A stretch of DNA of 64,000 nucleotides from Bin87 sp965115825 (lineage in GTDB: Bacteria > Chloroflexota > Dehalococcoidia > Lucifugimonadales > UBA3495): assembly GCA_965115825.1 (NCBI GenBank), contig OZ220464.1:558001-622000 (forward strand). Direction: 5' to 3'. Under the pieces are notes generated by a model. It saw nothing but the letters and a program-made list of their open reading frames with translations, was not told the DNA's origin and did not search any database. Made by a program: the position numbers and the translations under genes. Of the stretch, positions 33,658-43,289 are shown in pieces. The stretch's first letter is position 1. Each line of letters starts with the position of its first letter.

Positions 33658-36153
33658 ATGACGACCACAATCCAGCGTCAAGTCGAACCCCGTTACGACG
33701 CCGTTGCCATCGACCGCAAGTGGCAGAACCGCTGGGAAAGCGACGCCATCTACCGCGTGCGCGATGACGACCCGCGCCCCAAGTGGTTCGAAATGACCAT
33801 GTACCCCTACCCTTCCGGCGACCTGCACATCGGCCACTGGTACGCCATGGCCCCCGCCGACGCCCACGCCCGCTTCCGTCGTATGCAGGGCTACAACGTC
33901 CTTCACCCCATCGGCTTCGACGCTTTCGGACTCCCCGCCGAAAACGCCGCCATCTCCCGCGGCGTCCACCCCTACGAGTGGACCATGTCCAACGTCGACA
34001 ACATGCGCCGCCAGCTCCGCTCCCTCGGCGCAATCTACGACTGGAACCGCGAAGTCGTCTGCTGCCTCCCCGAATACTATCGCTGGAACCAGTGGTTCTT
34101 CATCAAACTCTACGAGCAAGGCCTCGCCTATCGCGCCAAAGCCCCGGTAGTCTGGTGCCCCTCCTGCCAAACCGTCCTCGCCAACGAACAGGTCCTCAAC
34201 GGCCTCTGCGAGCGTTGCGACGCCCCAATAACCCGGCGAGACTTCGAACAATGGTTTTTCCGCATCACCGACTACGCCGACGAACTCCTCAACTTCACCG
34301 CCCTGACCGACTGGCCCGAAAAAATCCTCACCATGCAGCGCAACTGGATTGGCCGCAGCGAAGGCGTGGAAATCGGCTTTGACATATCCGACTACGGCCT
34401 GGAAGAACGCGAAATCCGCACCTTCACCACCCGCATCGATACCATCTTCGGCGTAACCTTCCTCGCCCTCGCCCCCGAACATCCCCTGGTTCCGCAGCTC
34501 GCCTCCGAAAGCCGCCGTTCCCAGGTCTCAGCCTACCTCGACCAGGCCCGCGCCGCCTCCGAAATCGACCGCCTCTCCACCGACCGCGAAAAAACCGGCG
34601 TGTTCATCGGCGCCTACGCCCGCAACCGACTCAACAACGAGCAAGTCCCCATCTACGTAGCCGACTACGTGCTCACCACCTACGGCTCCGGCGCCGTTAT
34701 GGGCGTCCCCGCCCACGATACCCGCGACTTCGCCTTTGCCCTCAAATACCAACTCCCCATCCGCACCGTCATCGCCCCCATCGAATGGGACGGACAACAT
34801 CCCTCCCACGCCTACGTCGGCCCCGGCTTTATGACCAACTCCGGCCCCTACGACGGCATGACCGACGCCGAAGGCATGACCGCCATCTCCAACGACATCG
34901 AACGCCGCGGCTGGGGCCGGCGCGCCGTCTCCTACCGCCTCCGCGACTGGCTCATCTCCCGACAACGCTACTGGGGCACCCCCATCCCAATGGTGTACTG
35001 CCAGGCCCCCGGCGACAATAACTGCGGAGTGCAGCCCGTTCCCGAATCCCAACTCCCCGTCCTCCTCCCGGAAGACGCCCAGTTCCTACCCACCGGCGAA
35101 TCCCCCCTCGCCATCAACGAATCCTTCGTCAATACCTCCTGCCCCCGCTGCGGCGGCCCCGCCCGACGCGAAACCGACACCATGGACACCTTCATGGACT
35201 CGTCCTGGTATATGCTCCGCTACTGCACCCCCCATTACGACCACGCCCCCTACGAGCCGGACGTCGCCTCCCAATGGATGCCCGTTCAGCAGTACACCGG
35301 CGGCGCCGAACACGCCGTAATGCACCTCCTCTACAGCCGCTTCTTCATCAAATCCCTCCGCGACATGGGTATGTTGCGCATCGACGAACCCTTCCTCCGC
35401 CTCTTCAATCAAGGCGTCATCCTCGGCTCCGACCACGAAAAAATGAGCAAAAGCCGCGGCAACGTCGTCAACCCCGACCACGTCGTCAGCCAGGTCGGCG
35501 CCGACGCCGTGCGCTGCTTCCTCATGTTCATCGGCCCCTGGGACCAGGGCGGCCCCTGGAGCGACGAAGGCATCAACGGCATCGTCCGCTGGCTCAACCG
35601 CGTCTGGAGCCTCGCCCAAAACGACCCCGCCACCCTGGACGACCACCCCACCAACCCCGCGGCAGTCCGGGATACCCAGCGCATCCTCCACCAAACCATC
35701 CGCAAGTGCTACGACGACCTCGACAAGTTCAAGTTCAACACCGCCATCTCCTCCCTCATGGAACTCGTCAACCACTTCAGCCGGGTTTGGAACAACCAAT
35801 CCATCGATTCCGACGCCTGGCGCCATTGCGTCAAACAATTCCTCCTCATGCTGGCCCCCATCGCCCCCCACCTATCCGAAGAGCTGTGGGAACGCGCCGG
35901 CCACCCCTACAGCATCCACCAACAGCCCTTCCCTGCTTGGGACGACAACCTCGCCGCCGACGAAGAAATTACCCTCGTCGTTCAAGTCAACGGCCGAGTT
36001 CGCGACCGCATCGCCGTCTCCGCCGGCATCGACGACCAACAGGCCAAAGAACTCGCCCTCGCCAGCAGCCGCGTCCAGACCCACCTCAACGGCCAAACCG
36101 TGCGCAACATAGTGTACGTCCCCGGCCGCCTCATCAACCTCGTAGTAGCGTAG
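33658..36153 (+). CDS. leuS: leucyl-tRNA synthetase
   Basis: Class I aminoacyl-tRNA synthetase, 831 residues, normal bacterial length. HIGH is at residues 57-60 (YPYPSGDLHIGHW) and KMSKS at 595-599 (HEKMSKSRGNVV). The CP1 editing domain is intact, with YGSGAVMGVPAHDTRDFAF. A zinc-like CPSCQTVLANEQVLNG and CERCD lie near residue 160. The cobalamin genes follow in the same direction with a gap of about 100 bases and no riboswitch between, so co-transcription is possible. Confidence 0.96.
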   Translation: MTTTIQRQVEPRYDAVAIDRKWQNRWESDAIYRVRDDDPRPKWFEMTMYPYPSGDLHIGHWYAMAPADAHARFRRMQGYNVLHPIGFDAFGLPAENAAISRGVHPYEWTMSNVDNMRRQLRSLGAIYDWNREVVCCLPEYYRWNQWFFIKLYEQGLAYRAKAPVVWCPSCQTVLANEQVLNGLCERCDAPITRRDFEQWFFRITDYADELLNFTALTDWPEKILTMQRNWIGRSEGVEIGFDISDYGLEEREIRTFTTRIDTIFGVTFLALAPEHPLVPQLASESRRSQVSAYLDQARAASEIDRLSTDREKTGVFIGAYARNRLNNEQVPIYVADYVLTTYGSGAVMGVPAHDTRDFAFALKYQLPIRTVIAPIEWDGQHPSHAYVGPGFMTNSGPYDGMTDAEGMTAISNDIERRGWGRRAVSYRLRDWLISRQRYWGTPIPMVYCQAPGDNNCGVQPVPESQLPVLLPEDAQFLPTGESPLAINESFVNTSCPRCGGPARRETDTMDTFMDSSWYMLRYCTPHYDHAPYEPDVASQWMPVQQYTGGAEHAVMHLLYSRFFIKSLRDMGMLRIDEPFLRLFNQGVILGSDHEKMSKSRGNVVNPDHVVSQVGADAVRCFLMFIGPWDQGGPWSDEGINGIVRWLNRVWSLAQNDPATLDDHPTNPAAVRDTQRILHQTIRKCYDDLDKFKFNTAISSLMELVNHFSRVWNNQSIDSDAWRHCVKQFLLMLAPIAPHLSEELWERAGHPYSIHQQPFPAWDDNLAADEEITLVVQVNGRVRDRIAVSAGIDDQQAKELALASSRVQTHLNGQTVRNIVYVPGRLINLVVA

Positions 36154-36255
36154 CCGGCAAACCCTATGCCCCCTCTCGACCCGGCCAATCACCCCCTCGC
36201 GCCCGTCAAACCAAACCATTCCGTCCCCCACTCGCCCACCGCCGTAAAAAACCCA

Positions 36256-36912
36256 ATGACCCTCGTCGCCAAATACGCCCTCCTCCCTGAGGAAATCGAC
36301 CGGCAAAGCCTGGCCATGGTCGCCGATAGCCTTGACGTCCTGCAAAACGCCCCCGCCGACTCCTCCCTCTCCCCCGCCGAACTCTACGTCCTACACCGCA
36401 TCGTCCGCGCCGAAGGCGACCCGGCCATCGCCGCAGACGTCCGCTTCAGCAGCGGCGCCATTGACGCCGCCCTGCGCTCACTTCAATCCGCCCGCCGGGT
36501 CATAACCGACGTCCGTATGGTCCAGGTAGGCATCTCCCGCGCCTCCCTCAAGCGACGCCAGGTAACCACCGCCTGCCTCATCGACGCCCCGGAAGTCGCC
36601 CAGCGCGCCCAACGCGAAAAAACCACCCGCAGCGTCGCCGCCGTCCGCGAACTCGCACCCCAAATGGACAACGCCCTTGTCGCCATCGGAAACGCCCCCA
36701 CCGCCTTGCTCGCCCTGCTCGACCTCATCGACTCTCAACAAGCCTCCCCCGCCGCCATCATCGGAATGCCCGTAGGTTTCGTAGCCTGCCCCGAATCCAA
36801 AGCCGAACTCGCCGCCCGCAGCGTTCCCCACATCACCATCCTGGGACGACGCGGCGGCAGCTCTGCCGCCGCCGCCACCGTCAACGCCCTGCTCGACCTC
36901 CTGGAGGACTAA
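36256..36912 (+). CDS. cbiC: precorrin-8X/cobalt-precorrin-8 methylmutase
   Basis: Moves the methyl group from C11 to C12 in corrin synthesis, about 218 residues. Signature stretches are EEIDRQSLAMVADS, LHRIVRAEGDPAIAADVRFS with the catalytic-type His, AIGNAPTALLALLDL and IIGMPVGFVACPESKAEL. I start at MTLVAKYALL for family length; an upstream ATG at 36166 adds 30 non-homologous residues. It opens the cobalamin cluster and is followed after seven bases by cbiX. Confidence 0.92.
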   Translation: MTLVAKYALLPEEIDRQSLAMVADSLDVLQNAPADSSLSPAELYVLHRIVRAEGDPAIAADVRFSSGAIDAALRSLQSARRVITDVRMVQVGISRASLKRRQVTTACLIDAPEVAQRAQREKTTRSVAAVRELAPQMDNALVAIGNAPTALLALLDLIDSQQASPAAIIGMPVGFVACPESKAELAARSVPHITILGRRGGSSAAAATVNALLDLLED

Positions 36913-36918
36913 CCCCCC

Positions 36919-37821
36919 ATGCCCGCCGAAAACAACTCCAACGGCAGCCATCCCGTCAATAACTCCGGCGGATGGGGGGTTGTCCTGCTATGCCACGGCA
37001 GCCAGCGCGGCGCCAGCCGGGACGAATGCTCCTGCGCCTGGAACGCCGATGGCCCCCGTTTCCCCGCCTGGTGCCTCGGTTGCCCCAACACCCCCGTAGG
37101 ACTGCGCGAGGCCGGCCAGCGACTCGCCCATTCCCTCGCCGACGTCGCCGCCCAGGTCATCGTATCCTGCCTCGAATTCCTGCCCCCACATCCCCCGGAA
37201 GCCGTGTCTATCCTTGCCCAGGCCGGCCTGAATCGAGTCATACTGGCCCCCTACTTACTCGGCAACGGCAAGCACGCCACCCTCGAAATGGACGAAATCC
37301 TCGACGACATCGCCGCCCAAGCCCCGGGAGTCCAAGTCCGCTTGGCCCAGGGCCTCGGCGCCGACATCCGCATCGCAGACCTCATACGCGACCGCATCGC
37401 CGCACTCCCCAACCACATCTCCCAACCCCGCGACCAACGGCCCATAGGCATCCTCCTCGTCAAAGCCGGCACCCAGACCCGCTACGACGATTGCCTCTGG
37501 CTCCAGGAACTCGGCAGCTGGGTCGAGCGCGATTTAGGCAGCCAATACGCCGTCTCCGTAGCCCAATCCCACTACGGAGACCCCACCATGGCCTCTGCCG
37601 CTGCTGATCTAATCAACCGGCGCAGCGTAGGCAGCGTCATCTGCGCACCCTACCTCTTTTTCCCCGGCCTCATCCTGCAACGCAACGTCCTCGGCTCCAT
37701 GCGCCGCCTGCAGCAAACCTACCCCCACATCCCCATGTCCGTCGCCCCCCCTCTCGGCGTGGACGACCGGCTGGTGCAAGTAGCCAGCGACCGCGTGCGC
37801 GCAGCCCAGGCAACCCCCTAG
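36919..37821 (+). CDS. cbiX: sirohydrochlorin cobaltochelatase, long CbiX type
   Basis: Inserts cobalt into sirohydrochlorin, 300 residues. The N-terminal domain has VVLLCHGSQRG with the catalytic His near residue 27, and LLGNGKH with the second His. Directly after the first motif an insertion carries four cysteines (DECSCAWN and WCLGCPNTP), a possible iron-sulphur or metal site. The C-terminal half repeats the fold but its first motif reads LLVKAGTQ, so that site appears catalytically degenerate. Confidence 0.88.
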   Translation: MPAENNSNGSHPVNNSGGWGVVLLCHGSQRGASRDECSCAWNADGPRFPAWCLGCPNTPVGLREAGQRLAHSLADVAAQVIVSCLEFLPPHPPEAVSILAQAGLNRVILAPYLLGNGKHATLEMDEILDDIAAQAPGVQVRLAQGLGADIRIADLIRDRIAALPNHISQPRDQRPIGILLVKAGTQTRYDDCLWLQELGSWVERDLGSQYAVSVAQSHYGDPTMASAAADLINRRSVGSVICAPYLFFPGLILQRNVLGSMRRLQQTYPHIPMSVAPPLGVDDRLVQVASDRVRAAQATP

Positions 37822-37829
37822 CCAGCAAT

Positions 37830-39071
37830 ATGCCCACCCAACCCAAACCTATCCCCACCCACGCTGAACGCCCGGAAAGCGACTACTCCCGTCCCACCCG
37901 GCGCGACCCGCGCGGAATGCGCACCGGCTACACCACCGGCTCTACCGCCGCCGCCGCCGCCAAAGCGGCCGTAATCCTGATGCTCTCCGGCAGCGCCCCC
38001 GACCAGGTTTCGGTGCCCCTCCCCGGCGGCCGCGGCTATGCCACCCTCCAAGTCCACCGCAGCTGGCCCATGGCCCCCGCAGAAGGCGTCCGCTGCTCCG
38101 TAATCAAAGACGGCGGCGATGACCCCGACGTCACCCACGGCGCCGAGATTGTCGTCGGCGTCTGGCGCCTCCCCGACGGCTGCAAAGGCCTCCAAATCAC
38201 CGGCGGCCCCGGCGTCGGCACGGTAACCCGACCGGGCACCGGCATCCCCGTAGGCCAGCCGGCCGTCACCCGAGTCCCACGCCGCATGATGGCCGACGCC
38301 GTCGCCGAGGGCCTGATCCAATGCGGCTGGCCCGCCGATACCGGCATCCGCGCCCGCATCTCCGTCCCCAACGGCGCAGAAATCGCCAAACAGACCACCA
38401 ACGCCCGCCTCGGCGTCCTCGGCGGCATCAGCATCCTCGGCAGCACTGGCATCGTCCAGCCTTTCAGCACCGCAGCCTGGCGCGCCAGCGTACACCTCGC
38501 CATCGACGTCGCCGCCGCCAATGGCCTCGACCATCTCGTTCTTTCCACCGGCACCCGCAGCGAACAATACACCCGCCAACTCCTCGACCTCCCCGATATG
38601 GCCTACATCGAGGCCGGCATATTCTCCGGCCCCTCAATGAAACGGTGCGTCAGCAAAGGCATCAAACGAGTCGCCCACGTCGGTATGGTCGGCAAATTCT
38701 CCAAAATGGCCATGGGCCACTTCGTCACCCACGTAGCCGGCAACCAGGTCGACACCCGATTCCTCTCCCGCCTGGCCGCACAATGCGGCGCATCACCCCA
38801 ATTGCAGGAAGCAATGCGCAACGCCTCCGGCGGTCGCCACTTCCAGGAACTCGCCCAGGAACACAACGTCATGGCCGTTTTCCCCCTCATGTGCCAACTG
38901 GTCTGTCAGCAGGCCCTCCGGTACCTCGGCGACGACGGCCACGCTATCACCGTCGACGCATTGTGCTTCGACTTTGAAGGCAGCCTCCTGGGCTCCGCCA
39001 GCACCTCCCCCCACGGCATCCCTGTGCGCCGCCCGGCGCCCATGACCGCCAATCCCAATGACGCAAACTAG
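37830..39071 (+). CDS. cbiD: cobalt-precorrin-5B C1-methyltransferase
   Basis: CbiD of the anaerobic cobalamin route, 413 residues. The hallmark RTGYTTGSTAAAAAKAAV begins at about residue 31 after a hydrophilic leader, and GGISILGSTGIVQPFSTAAW with VGKFSKMAMGHFVTH complete the family pattern. CbiD marks the early-cobalt (anaerobic) pathway. It overlaps cbiT by 14 bases. Confidence 0.94.
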   Translation: MPTQPKPIPTHAERPESDYSRPTRRDPRGMRTGYTTGSTAAAAAKAAVILMLSGSAPDQVSVPLPGGRGYATLQVHRSWPMAPAEGVRCSVIKDGGDDPDVTHGAEIVVGVWRLPDGCKGLQITGGPGVGTVTRPGTGIPVGQPAVTRVPRRMMADAVAEGLIQCGWPADTGIRARISVPNGAEIAKQTTNARLGVLGGISILGSTGIVQPFSTAAWRASVHLAIDVAAANGLDHLVLSTGTRSEQYTRQLLDLPDMAYIEAGIFSGPSMKRCVSKGIKRVAHVGMVGKFSKMAMGHFVTHVAGNQVDTRFLSRLAAQCGASPQLQEAMRNASGGRHFQELAQEHNVMAVFPLMCQLVCQQALRYLGDDGHAITVDALCFDFEGSLLGSASTSPHGIPVRRPAPMTANPNDAN

Positions 39072-39705
39072 CCAAACCGAAACGGCGACCCCGCCGGCCG
39101 CGCCCCCCGTCGGCTCTAACCGCCAGCGCCCCCTGGGATTGCCCGACGACGCATTCGAGCAGCGTCGGCCCGCCCGCGGCCAAATCACCAAATCCGAAGT
39201 GCGCGCCGTCAGCCTCTACGCCTTGGGCCTGCATCCCCACAGCATCGTCTGGGACATCGGCGCCGGCTCCGGTTCAATCTCCGTTGAAGCCGCGCAAATC
39301 GCCCACCGCGGCAGCATCTACGCCATCGACAAAGACGCCAACAGCGCCGCCTTGCTCCAAAGCAACGTCTCCCGGTTCGGCAGCGGCCGGGTTTCCATCG
39401 TCATCGGCGCCGCCCCCCACGCCTTGCGCGACTTGCCCGACCCCGATTCCGTATTCATCGGCGGCGGCGGCCCAGACTTGCCCGCCATAATCCAAACCGT
39501 AGTCAACCGCCTCCGCCATAACGGCAGCCTGGTCGCCAACTTCGCCGCCATGGCCCGCGCCAACGCAACCTACCAATCCCTCAAAGACGCCCGAATGTCC
39601 CCCCAAATGACCATGATAACCGCCGCCCGGGCTCGCGAGCTGCCCGATGGAGTTTTACGATTGAAAGCCATGAACCCCGTATTCATTGTCTGGGGGCAAA
39701 AATGA
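39058..39705 (+). CDS. cbiT: cobalt-precorrin-6B C15-methyltransferase (decarboxylating)
   Basis: CbiT, 215 residues. After a Pro-rich N-terminus the family start PDDAFEQRRPARGQITKSEV leads to the SAM-binding VWDIGAGSGSISVEAA (about residues 62-77). SVFIGGGGPDLPAII matches the conserved post-motif loop. The C5-methyltransferase partner CbiE, often fused or adjacent, is absent from the window. It overlaps cbiL by four bases. Confidence 0.92.
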   Translation: MTQTSQTETATPPAAPPVGSNRQRPLGLPDDAFEQRRPARGQITKSEVRAVSLYALGLHPHSIVWDIGAGSGSISVEAAQIAHRGSIYAIDKDANSAALLQSNVSRFGSGRVSIVIGAAPHALRDLPDPDSVFIGGGGPDLPAIIQTVVNRLRHNGSLVANFAAMARANATYQSLKDARMSPQMTMITAARARELPDGVLRLKAMNPVFIVWGQK

Positions 39706-40418
39706 CCGCTTTCCCACATCCCGGACGCCTCTACGGCGTCGGCGTCGGCCCCGGCGACCCCGAACTCCTCACCCTCAAAGCCCAGCGCGTATTGCAGTCC
39801 GCGCCCATCATCTGGGTCCCCCAGGCCGGCGTCAGCCCGGAAAGCTACGCCTACGGCATCATCAAAAACATAATCGACGAATCCCGCCAGGAAATAGTGC
39901 GCGCCAAATTCCCCACCAACGACGAAGACGCCGCCGCACAGGTCTGGCGCAACGCCGCCCGCGATTTGGCCGCCCGCCTCCAAGCCGGACACGACGTCGC
40001 CTTCATCACCGAAGGCGACCCCATGCTCTACAGCACCTTCGCCTACGTCCTCGAAACCATCCAGCAGGAATACCCCCAACTCCCGGTTGAAGTCGTCCCC
40101 GGAGTATCCTCCGTAATGGCCGCCGCCGCATCCGCCGCCGCGCCCCTCGTCCACCACGGCCAGCGTCTCGCCATCCTCCCCGCCGTCTATGGCATCGACG
40201 ACCTCCGCGAAGCCATCTCCCTCTACGACACCATCGTCCTTATGAAAGTCAACCGCACCCTCCTCGACGCCCTCGCCAACCTCGAACGCCTCGGCCTCGC
40301 CGGACGCGCCATCTACGTCCGACGCGCCACCACCGAACGCGAGCGCGTAGTCCGCAACATCCAGGAACTCTCCTCCGAAGACCTCGACTACTTCTCCCTC
40401 CTCATCATCCGCCGCTAA
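39702..40418 (+). CDS. cbiL: precorrin-2/cobalt-factor II C20-methyltransferase
   Basis: SAM-dependent uroporphyrin-III-C-methyltransferase superfamily, 238 residues. The first motif is LYGVGVGPGDPELLTLKAQR, followed by FITEGDPMLYSTFAYV and VEVVPGVSSVMAAAAS, which identify the C20 subgroup (CbiL/CobI). After it a 15-bp sequence starting CACCGACTATC is directly repeated (40421-40435 and 40446-40460). Confidence 0.93.
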   Translation: MTAFPHPGRLYGVGVGPGDPELLTLKAQRVLQSAPIIWVPQAGVSPESYAYGIIKNIIDESRQEIVRAKFPTNDEDAAAQVWRNAARDLAARLQAGHDVAFITEGDPMLYSTFAYVLETIQQEYPQLPVEVVPGVSSVMAAAASAAAPLVHHGQRLAILPAVYGIDDLREAISLYDTIVLMKVNRTLLDALANLERLGLAGRAIYVRRATTERERVVRNIQELSSEDLDYFSLLIIRR

Positions 40419-40483
40419 CCCACCGACTATCGTTCGCTAAAACCGCACCGACTATCGTTCAAGGCCATCAGAGAAGCCCCCAA

Positions 40484-41194
40484 ATGGCCCTCCACAACTC
40501 CCCAAAACCGCCCCCACCAATCCAAAACCGCTACCATCCCGCCTTAACCGAAATAATGCCAACATCCCGCCACCTCAACCACCACATCGCTGGCCTCTCC
40601 GGCTTGCAGGAACCGGAGACCGTCCCCGGCCTCCGGTTCCTGGAGAACTTCCTCACCCCGGAGCAGGAAAACTACTGCATCCGGCGCGTCGCCGCCGCCG
40701 TGGCCCACTGGCGCAACGACCTCAGCCGTCGCGTGCAGCATTACGGCTGGCGCTACGACTACCAAGCGCGAGCCATAACCCCCGATATGCACCTCGGAGC
40801 CCTCCCCGATTGGCTCGCCGAGCTAGCTCAAAAACTGTACGATGAAACCGGAATGTTCGACCGCGTCCCAGAGCAGGTCATCGTCAACGAGTACCTCCCC
40901 GGTCAGGGCATCGCAACGCACATCGACCACCCCGGCTTCGGCCCAACCGTATGCACCATATCGCTGCTGGACGATTGGGAAATGGATTTCTCCGAAAACT
41001 GGCGCGATAAAACCCCGGCGCTGTTGCAACGCAGATCCTGCGTCCTGCTCACTGCAGCAGCGCGTTCCGTCTGGCAGCACGGCATCGCGCCGCGCAAATC
41101 CGAAGCGACGGATCTGGGCCGTCGGAACCGCAAGCGCCGCCTATCTTTAACCTTCCGCACAGTACTCAACCGAGACGGATTGAACGACGAGTAA
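40484..41194 (+). CDS. AlkB-like 2-oxoglutarate/Fe(II) dioxygenase
   Basis: 236 residues. The iron-binding triad is visible: THIDHPGFG supplies the H-x-D, WQHGIAPRK the distal His, and RRLSLTFRTV the 2-oxoglutarate-binding Arg. VIVNEYLPGQGIATH is the AlkB-type nucleotide-lid strand. It resembles eukaryote-like AlkB homologues more than E. coli AlkB. The start is uncertain: ATG 40484 has AGAGAAG upstream, ATG 40556 has none. It interrupts the cobalamin cluster between cbiL and cbiF. Confidence 0.87.
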   Translation: MALHNSPKPPPPIQNRYHPALTEIMPTSRHLNHHIAGLSGLQEPETVPGLRFLENFLTPEQENYCIRRVAAAVAHWRNDLSRRVQHYGWRYDYQARAITPDMHLGALPDWLAELAQKLYDETGMFDRVPEQVIVNEYLPGQGIATHIDHPGFGPTVCTISLLDDWEMDFSENWRDKTPALLQRRSCVLLTAAARSVWQHGIAPRKSEATDLGRRNRKRRLSLTFRTVLNRDGLNDE

Positions 41195-41205
41195 GGAGCA
41201 TCCCC

Positions 41206-42099
41206 ATGCCCAACCACGGCAAAGTCTTCATCATCGGCGCCGGCCCCGGCGACCCCGAACTCCTCACCCTCAAAGCCAAGCGCATCATCGACCACGCCGA
41301 CCTCATCATCTACGCCGACTCCCTCGTCCCTCCCGAAATCGCCGAATCCGCCAAGCCCGGCGCCCAAATCCACGGCAGCAAAGACCTGCCCCTCGCCGAA
41401 ATCATGAACCTCACCCTCCGCGCCGTCTCCAACGGCCAAACCGTCGCCCGCATCCAAAGCGGCGACCCCTCCCTCTACGGCGCCACCTTGGAGCAAATGC
41501 GCATCCTCGAACAAGCCGGCGTCGATTACGAAATCATCCCCGGCGTCAGCGCCATATTCGCCGCCGCCGCCGCCCTCAAAGCCGAGCTCACCGTCCCCGA
41601 AGTCTCCCAAACCGTCATCATGACCCGCGCCGAAGGCCGCGTGCCAATGCCCGCCGGCGAAGCCCTCATCGACCTCGCCCGCCACCAAAGCACCCTGGCC
41701 ATCTTTCTCAGCGTAACCCGCATCTTCCGCATCGCCAACCAACTCCAGGATGCCGGCTATCCCCCCGATACTCCCGTCGCCGTCGCCTACCGCGTCGGCT
41801 GGCCCGACCAGCAAATCATCCGCGGTACCTTGACCGACATCCCCCAAAAAGTCCGCGAAGCCAAAATCACCCTCCAAGCCTTAATCATCGTCGGCAAAGC
41901 CGTCGACCCCAACCTCCTCAATCCCGATTCTGCCCAGCCCGTCGCCGTCTCCCACCTCTACTCCGACGAATACACCCACCTCTACCGCCGCGCCGGCCAA
42001 GGCTCCCACGCCCACGCCAACCGCTCCGACCTCTACCACGCCGGCGGCTACGAAGTCCAGCCCCAACCCGCCGCATCCACATCGCCCGGCCGCGACTGA
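41206..42099 (+). CDS. cbiF: cobalt-precorrin-4 C11-methyltransferase
   Basis: CbiF/CobM, 297 residues. VFIIGAGPGDPELLTLKAKR is the SAM motif, IIYADSLVPPEIAESAKPGA and RIQSGDPSLYGATLEQM are subgroup-specific. The C-terminus is about 40 residues longer than usual and rich in Tyr/His (HLYSDEYTHLYRRAG). TAAGGAG precedes the ATG. Next gene is cbiG, 12 bases on. Confidence 0.93.
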   Translation: MPNHGKVFIIGAGPGDPELLTLKAKRIIDHADLIIYADSLVPPEIAESAKPGAQIHGSKDLPLAEIMNLTLRAVSNGQTVARIQSGDPSLYGATLEQMRILEQAGVDYEIIPGVSAIFAAAAALKAELTVPEVSQTVIMTRAEGRVPMPAGEALIDLARHQSTLAIFLSVTRIFRIANQLQDAGYPPDTPVAVAYRVGWPDQQIIRGTLTDIPQKVREAKITLQALIIVGKAVDPNLLNPDSAQPVAVSHLYSDEYTHLYRRAGQGSHAHANRSDLYHAGGYEVQPQPAASTSPGRD

Positions 42100-42111
42100 C
42101 CCCAGCTGCTC

Positions 42112-43236
42112 ATGACCACCCAAAGCGCCGCCCAAACGGCCATCGTCGCCGTGTCCAAGCCCGGCGCCGCCCTCGCCCGCCGTCTGGCCTCAACCTTGCC
42201 CGGAACCGAACTCCACCTGGAGCAGCGGTTAGCCGACCACCCCGACGGCAGCGCCCACCTCTACCGCCTCCCGCTGCGTCCCGTTTTGCAAAACCTCTTC
42301 GTCAATCGCGACGCCCTCATCGTTTTCCTGCCCGTCGGCGCCGCCGTCCGCCTCTTGGCCCCGGTCTTTGCCGGCAAAAAGCGAGACGCCGCCCTAGTTT
42401 GCGTCGACGACGCCGGACGCTACGTCGTCAGCGTCCTTTCCGGCCACGCCGGCGGCGCCGACGCCCTCGCCCGCCAGGTCGCCGACGCCCTCGGCGCTCA
42501 GCCCATCATCACCTCCGCCTCCGACGCCCTGAACCTGCCCCCCGTCGACCTCATAGGCCAATCCGTCGGCTGGCGCATCTCAGCCTCCCCCACCGACTTG
42601 ACCCGTGCCGCCGCGGCCGTAATCAACGGCGAACCCGTCGCACTGTGGCTCGACCCCGTCACCGGAGCCGCCTGGCCCAACGATTCCCCACTCTCCGACA
42701 ACATAACGACCCTCAATAGCCTCGACCATGCCGCCGCCGGAGACTACGCAGCTCTCCTGGTAGTATCCGACCGTTTGCTGTCGCTGGACGCCAACCGACC
42801 CCTGGTCATCTACCGTCCTCCCACCCTCGTCGCCGGCGTAGGCTGCCGTCGCGGAGCGGACGCAGCCCACCTGCAACAGCTGCTGCTCGATACCTTCCAG
42901 GAGTGCGGCCTGGCCCACCAAAGCATCGCCAAAATCGCCACCATCGACGTCAAAGCCGATGAAGCCGGCATCATCGCGTTAGCCGACTCCCTGGCTGTCC
43001 CCTTGGTGACTTACCCCGCCTCCGACCTCAACGCCGTCGCCCATCGTGAACCCCAGCCGTCAGACCCCGCCCTCGGACTGCGCCCTCCCACCCCATCGGC
43101 CGCCAACGACCTCCTCGGCGTTTTCGGCGTCTCGGAACCGGCCGCAATGCTGGCCGCTGGCGCATCCGGCGTCATCGTCCCCCGCGCCCGCTCCGATAGT
43201 GCTACCATAGCCGTAGCCCGCATCCCGCCCGCCTAG
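42112..43236 (+). CDS. cbiG: cobalt-precorrin-5A hydrolase
   Basis: CbiG, 374 residues, opens the delta-lactone and releases C20 as acetaldehyde. N-terminal domain: VSKPGAALARRLAS; middle: LIVFLPVGAAVRLLAPVFAG and VSVLSGHAGGADALARQVAD, the latter conserved in CbiG. The C-terminal domain starts LVAGVGCRRGADAAHLQQLL. CbiG confirms the anaerobic route. Length and domain order are normal. Confidence 0.92.
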   Translation: MTTQSAAQTAIVAVSKPGAALARRLASTLPGTELHLEQRLADHPDGSAHLYRLPLRPVLQNLFVNRDALIVFLPVGAAVRLLAPVFAGKKRDAALVCVDDAGRYVVSVLSGHAGGADALARQVADALGAQPIITSASDALNLPPVDLIGQSVGWRISASPTDLTRAAAAVINGEPVALWLDPVTGAAWPNDSPLSDNITTLNSLDHAAAGDYAALLVVSDRLLSLDANRPLVIYRPPTLVAGVGCRRGADAAHLQQLLLDTFQECGLAHQSIAKIATIDVKADEAGIIALADSLAVPLVTYPASDLNAVAHREPQPSDPALGLRPPTPSAANDLLGVFGVSEPAAMLAAGASGVIVPRARSDSATIAVARIPPA

Positions 43237-43289
43237 CCAACGCAGCCGCGCCGGCCCCATCCATCCGGCGCCCTCCCTTCGGAAATAAA

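Noticed and set aside
36154..36255. Cobalamin riboswitch before the cobalamin genes
   Set aside because: The short gap after leuS shows no B12-box-like sequence or room for the aptamer.
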